In this document: piece by piece, positions 5,304 to 6,728 of the stretch | How the letters are laid out: each line of letters starts with the position of its first letter | Position numbering within the stretch: position 1 is the first letter of the stretch | NCBI GenBank assembly: GCA_046758845.1 | Contig: JBHIBA010000258.1 | Span: forward strand, 1 to 6,728 | Direction: 5' to 3' | Origin: JBHIBA01 sp046758845 | GTDB lineage: Bacteria; UBA8248; JACPRG01; G963555815 | DNA length: 6,728 nucleotides | Notes under the pieces: generated by a model | The model's database searches: none | The model's input: only the letters and a program-made list of their open reading frames with translations | Told to the model about the DNA's origin: nothing | Program-made: the position numbers and the translations under genes

Positions 5304-6186
5304 GGCGGCGATCCGGATTCGGCTGGGCTAACGGAAAAGACGGTGCGTCCGTCTCTTCGTCCAATTCAAAACCATCTTCGCCGCCCTTGAATTCCTCTCC
5401 CCCGATGGCCCAACGGACCTGGCGGAAGATTCCCCTCAGGACGCGCACGTCCTTCGGGCTCAAATCCGCCCGGGAGAGAAGCCGCCTCAGATACGTCATC
5501 ATCCGCTCCGGGTTCTCGGGGTCGAGGAAACCGATCTCCAGAAGGACGTCTTTCATGTGGCCGAACAGCCCAGCCAAGTCCTCTGCCGTGGCGAGGGGAC
5601 TGGGCGCGGTTTCCTGGGCCGACGCGCCCCGAAGCCCCTGGAACACCTCGTAGCAGACGATGAGGACGGCCATCGCCAGGTTGAGAGAGCCGAAGTCCGG
5701 ATGGGCCGGAATGAAGGCCAGCTCGTGGCAGCAGCGGAGATGCTCGTTGGAAAGCCCGACGTTTTCCGGGCCGAAGACCAGCGCCACCGGGTATTGCCGG
5801 GCCGTTTCGAGAACGCGGCCGGCGATGTCCCGGGAGTTGTACGTGGCGTGTCTGAACTTGCCCTTCCGCCGCGTCGTCCCGATGACGATGGAACAATCCG
5901 ATACCGCCTCGCCCAGGCTGGAGCAGACCGGCGCCCGGTAGAGGACATCCTTCGCGTACATGGCCATCTTCCGGGACTCGGCGTTGAGATGGTCGGTGCG
6001 CCCGCCGGCGAAGACCAGCCGGAGGTCCGTGACCCCCATGTTTTTCATGGCGCGGGCGGAGGCGCCGATGTTGCCGGAGTACTGTGGCTCCACCAGGACC
6101 ACGCGGACGTTGGAGAGGATATCCGTTTCTTCCTCAAAATCAGACCGTTGGACTGGCTTTTCGACTGGAAATTCGTCCGTCTTCAC
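5293..6186 (-). CDS. trmJ: tRNA (Cm32/Um32) 2'-O-methyltransferase TrmJ
   Basis: This SPOUT-class enzyme uses S-adenosylmethionine to methylate the 2'-OH of nucleotide 32 in tRNA anticodon loops. With a start at GTG 6186 the protein has 297 residues. The knotted SPOUT domain shows RVVLVEPQYSGNIGASAR (28-45, with the conserved Asn and Arg), LVFGPENVGLSNEHL (137-151) and the cofactor-loop motif IPAHPDFGSLNLAMAV (159-174). A helical C-terminal region (about 208-261) ending with RQVRWAI matches the TrmJ dimerisation and tRNA-binding tail, which separates it from the shorter TrmL. A TTG at 6216 would add ten residues but sits only a few bases from the predicted transcription start, whereas GTG 6186 has AAGGTGG four bases upstream, so I prefer it. 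The acidic and Pro-rich ends look poorly conserved. It heads the leftward gene series and overlaps ade. Confidence 0.9.
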   Translation of the reverse strand: MKTDEFPVEKPVQRSDFEEETDILSNVRVVLVEPQYSGNIGASARAMKNMGVTDLRLVFAGGRTDHLNAESRKMAMYAKDVLYRAPVCSSLGEAVSDCSIVIGTTRRKGKFRHATYNSRDIAGRVLETARQYPVALVFGPENVGLSNEHLRCCHELAFIPAHPDFGSLNLAMAVLIVCYEVFQGLRGASAQETAPSPLATAEDLAGLFGHMKDVLLEIGFLDPENPERMMTYLRRLLSRADLSPKDVRVLRGIFRQVRWAIGGEEFKGGEDGFELDEETDAPSFPLAQPNPDRRRDG

Positions 6187-6226
6187 AACGCCACCTTGAG
6201 AGGGGATAATCTTCAACGCAAAAGTG

Positions 6227-6255
6227 ATTATAGAGAGCAGCCTTTAAGCTGGCAA
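6227..6255 (-). promoter_or_regulatory. Sigma70-type promoter for trmJ and following genes
   Basis: Read on the minus strand, TTGCCA (6250-6255) is followed by exactly 17 bases and then a perfect TATAAT (6227-6232). Transcription would start near 6219-6220, about 33 bases before the GTG at 6186. This is the only near-consensus promoter I found on that strand ahead of the gene series. The rest of the 6187-6314 gap, which separates the divergent methylase gene, holds no equally clear plus-strand promoter; it contains the methylase ribosome site at 6301-6307. Confidence 0.8.
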
Positions 6256-6314
6256 CGCGGAGATGGCGAAGGGGCAGGGTGAACGCCTCACGGGGAACAC
6301 GGGGGAGTTTTTGA

Positions 6315-6728
6315 GTGTCTGAGAATCGCCTTTATTACGGTGACAACCTGGAAGTTCTCCGGGACGACATCCGGGACGAAACCGTGGACCTCGTTTACCT
6401 CGATCCGCCATTCAACTCGAAGGCGACGTACAACATCCTCTTCCGAGCCCCAAGCGGTGAGCAATCCAAGGCTCAGATTGAAGCATTCGAGGACACCTGG
6501 CACTGGACGAACGAGGCCGAGGGGGCATTTGACGAGGTGATGGCAAGCGGCAACACGAACGCCGCCGAGATGCTACGCTCCATGCGGTCGTTTCTCGGCG
6601 AGAACGACATGATGGCCTACCTCACGATGATGGCCGTCCGGCTCCTTGAACTCCACCGCGTCCTGAAGCCAACCGGCAGCCTCTACCTGCACTGCGATCC
6701 AACGGCAAGCCATTATTTGAAAATCCTC
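6315..6728 (+). CDS. DNA methyltransferase, Mod-type, 5' part only
   Basis: The first 138 residues of a site-specific DNA methyltransferase run off the right edge of the window without a stop. LYYGDNLEVL (6-15) is followed by VDLVYLDPPFNS (24-35), which contains the DPPF catalytic motif IV typical of N6-adenine methylases. The family signature AFEDTWHW (57-64) and the later stretch LKPTGSLYLHCDPTASHYLK (117-136) complete the match. Having motif IV near the N terminus indicates the beta-class order, with target recognition and the SAM-binding motif expected further right, as in type III Mod subunits and related solitary methylases. The start is GTG at 6315, the first possible start after an in-frame TGA (6312-6314), with GGGGGAG seven bases upstream. 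It is divergent from trmJ. Whether a restriction gene follows cannot be seen. N4-cytosine specificity is a less likely alternative. Confidence 0.92.
   Translation, partial: MSENRLYYGDNLEVLRDDIRDETVDLVYLDPPFNSKATYNILFRAPSGEQSKAQIEAFEDTWHWTNEAEGAFDEVMASGNTNAAEMLRSMRSFLGENDMMAYLTMMAVRLLELHRVLKPTGSLYLHCDPTASHYLKIL

Noticed and set aside
4200..5390. Plus-strand 396-codon open frame
   Set aside because: It lies wholly opposite ade and the end of trmJ in GC-rich coding DNA. Such long antisense frames are a by-product of high GC at third positions, and the residue mix is not protein-like.
5557..6282. Plus-strand 241-codon open frame
   Set aside because: Antisense shadow of trmJ, which has clear SPOUT motifs on the other strand.
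6263..6322. 19-codon plus-strand ORF starting ATG GCG AAG ahead of the methylase
   Set aside because: It lies in a different frame, overlaps the methylase start and the trmJ promoter region, and has no supporting features. The methylase GTG with GGGGGAG is sufficient.
1..6728. CRISPR array, tandem repeats or a complete insertion sequence
   Set aside because: I found no regularly spaced direct repeats and no paired terminal inverted repeats by reading both strands.

Overview
The window looks like bacterial chromosome, fairly GC-rich, with mostly ordinary short spacing between genes. A six-part series of genes or gene pieces all reads leftwards on the minus strand. The taxon cannot be fixed from this sequence. 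Family content (TrmJ, Ade, a CitE-like protein, a MOSC protein, a nicotine-pathway-type alpha/beta hydrolase, a Mod-type DNA methylase) fits an uncultured Desulfobacterota/NC10/Acidobacteria-like genome, but that is a guess.

Left flank (1-678): no intact gene. It holds the first third of an IS3-family OrfA (from 241) and otherwise unassigned, mildly structured DNA. At 679-723 lies the 3' half of a tRNA-Thr with anticodon CGT. It begins exactly at the anticodon loop and ends in CCA, and no 5' half precedes it. This is the classic scar left where an integrase-type element recombined into a tRNA gene, so 1-678 is probably the distal end of an integrated or decayed island and 724 onward is native chromosome. 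A strong hairpin terminator (732-770) follows, with T-runs on both sides.

Minus-strand gene series (6255 down to about 1080): a near-consensus sigma70-type promoter (TTGCCA, 17 bp, TATAAT) precedes trmJ. trmJ encodes a tRNA position-32 2'-O-methyltransferase; its stop overlaps the GTG start of ade (adenine deaminase) by 11 bp. After 62 bp comes a shortened HpcH/HpaI-CitE-like protein whose central barrel, with the metal ligands, appears to be missing. A MOSC-domain protein follows after 13 bp, then a 247-bp gap with a 25-codon hydrophobic small ORF and an orphan open frame, then a DHPON-hydrolase/FrsA-like alpha/beta hydrolase. These genes could be one transcript, but they share no obvious single pathway. 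Each of the last two full genes ends in a GC-rich hairpin without a T-run.

Right flank (6315-6728): a divergently oriented, right-truncated N6-adenine/N4-cytosine DNA methyltransferase of the Mod (beta-class) type, with a DPPF catalytic motif near its N terminus. It may begin a restriction-modification or other accessory module beyond the window.

I see no CRISPR array, no intact mobile element and no clearly new multi-gene defence system. The points most worth a second look are the split tRNA att scar, the internally deleted CitE-like gene, and the small-ORF/hairpin interval between the MOSC and hydrolase genes.
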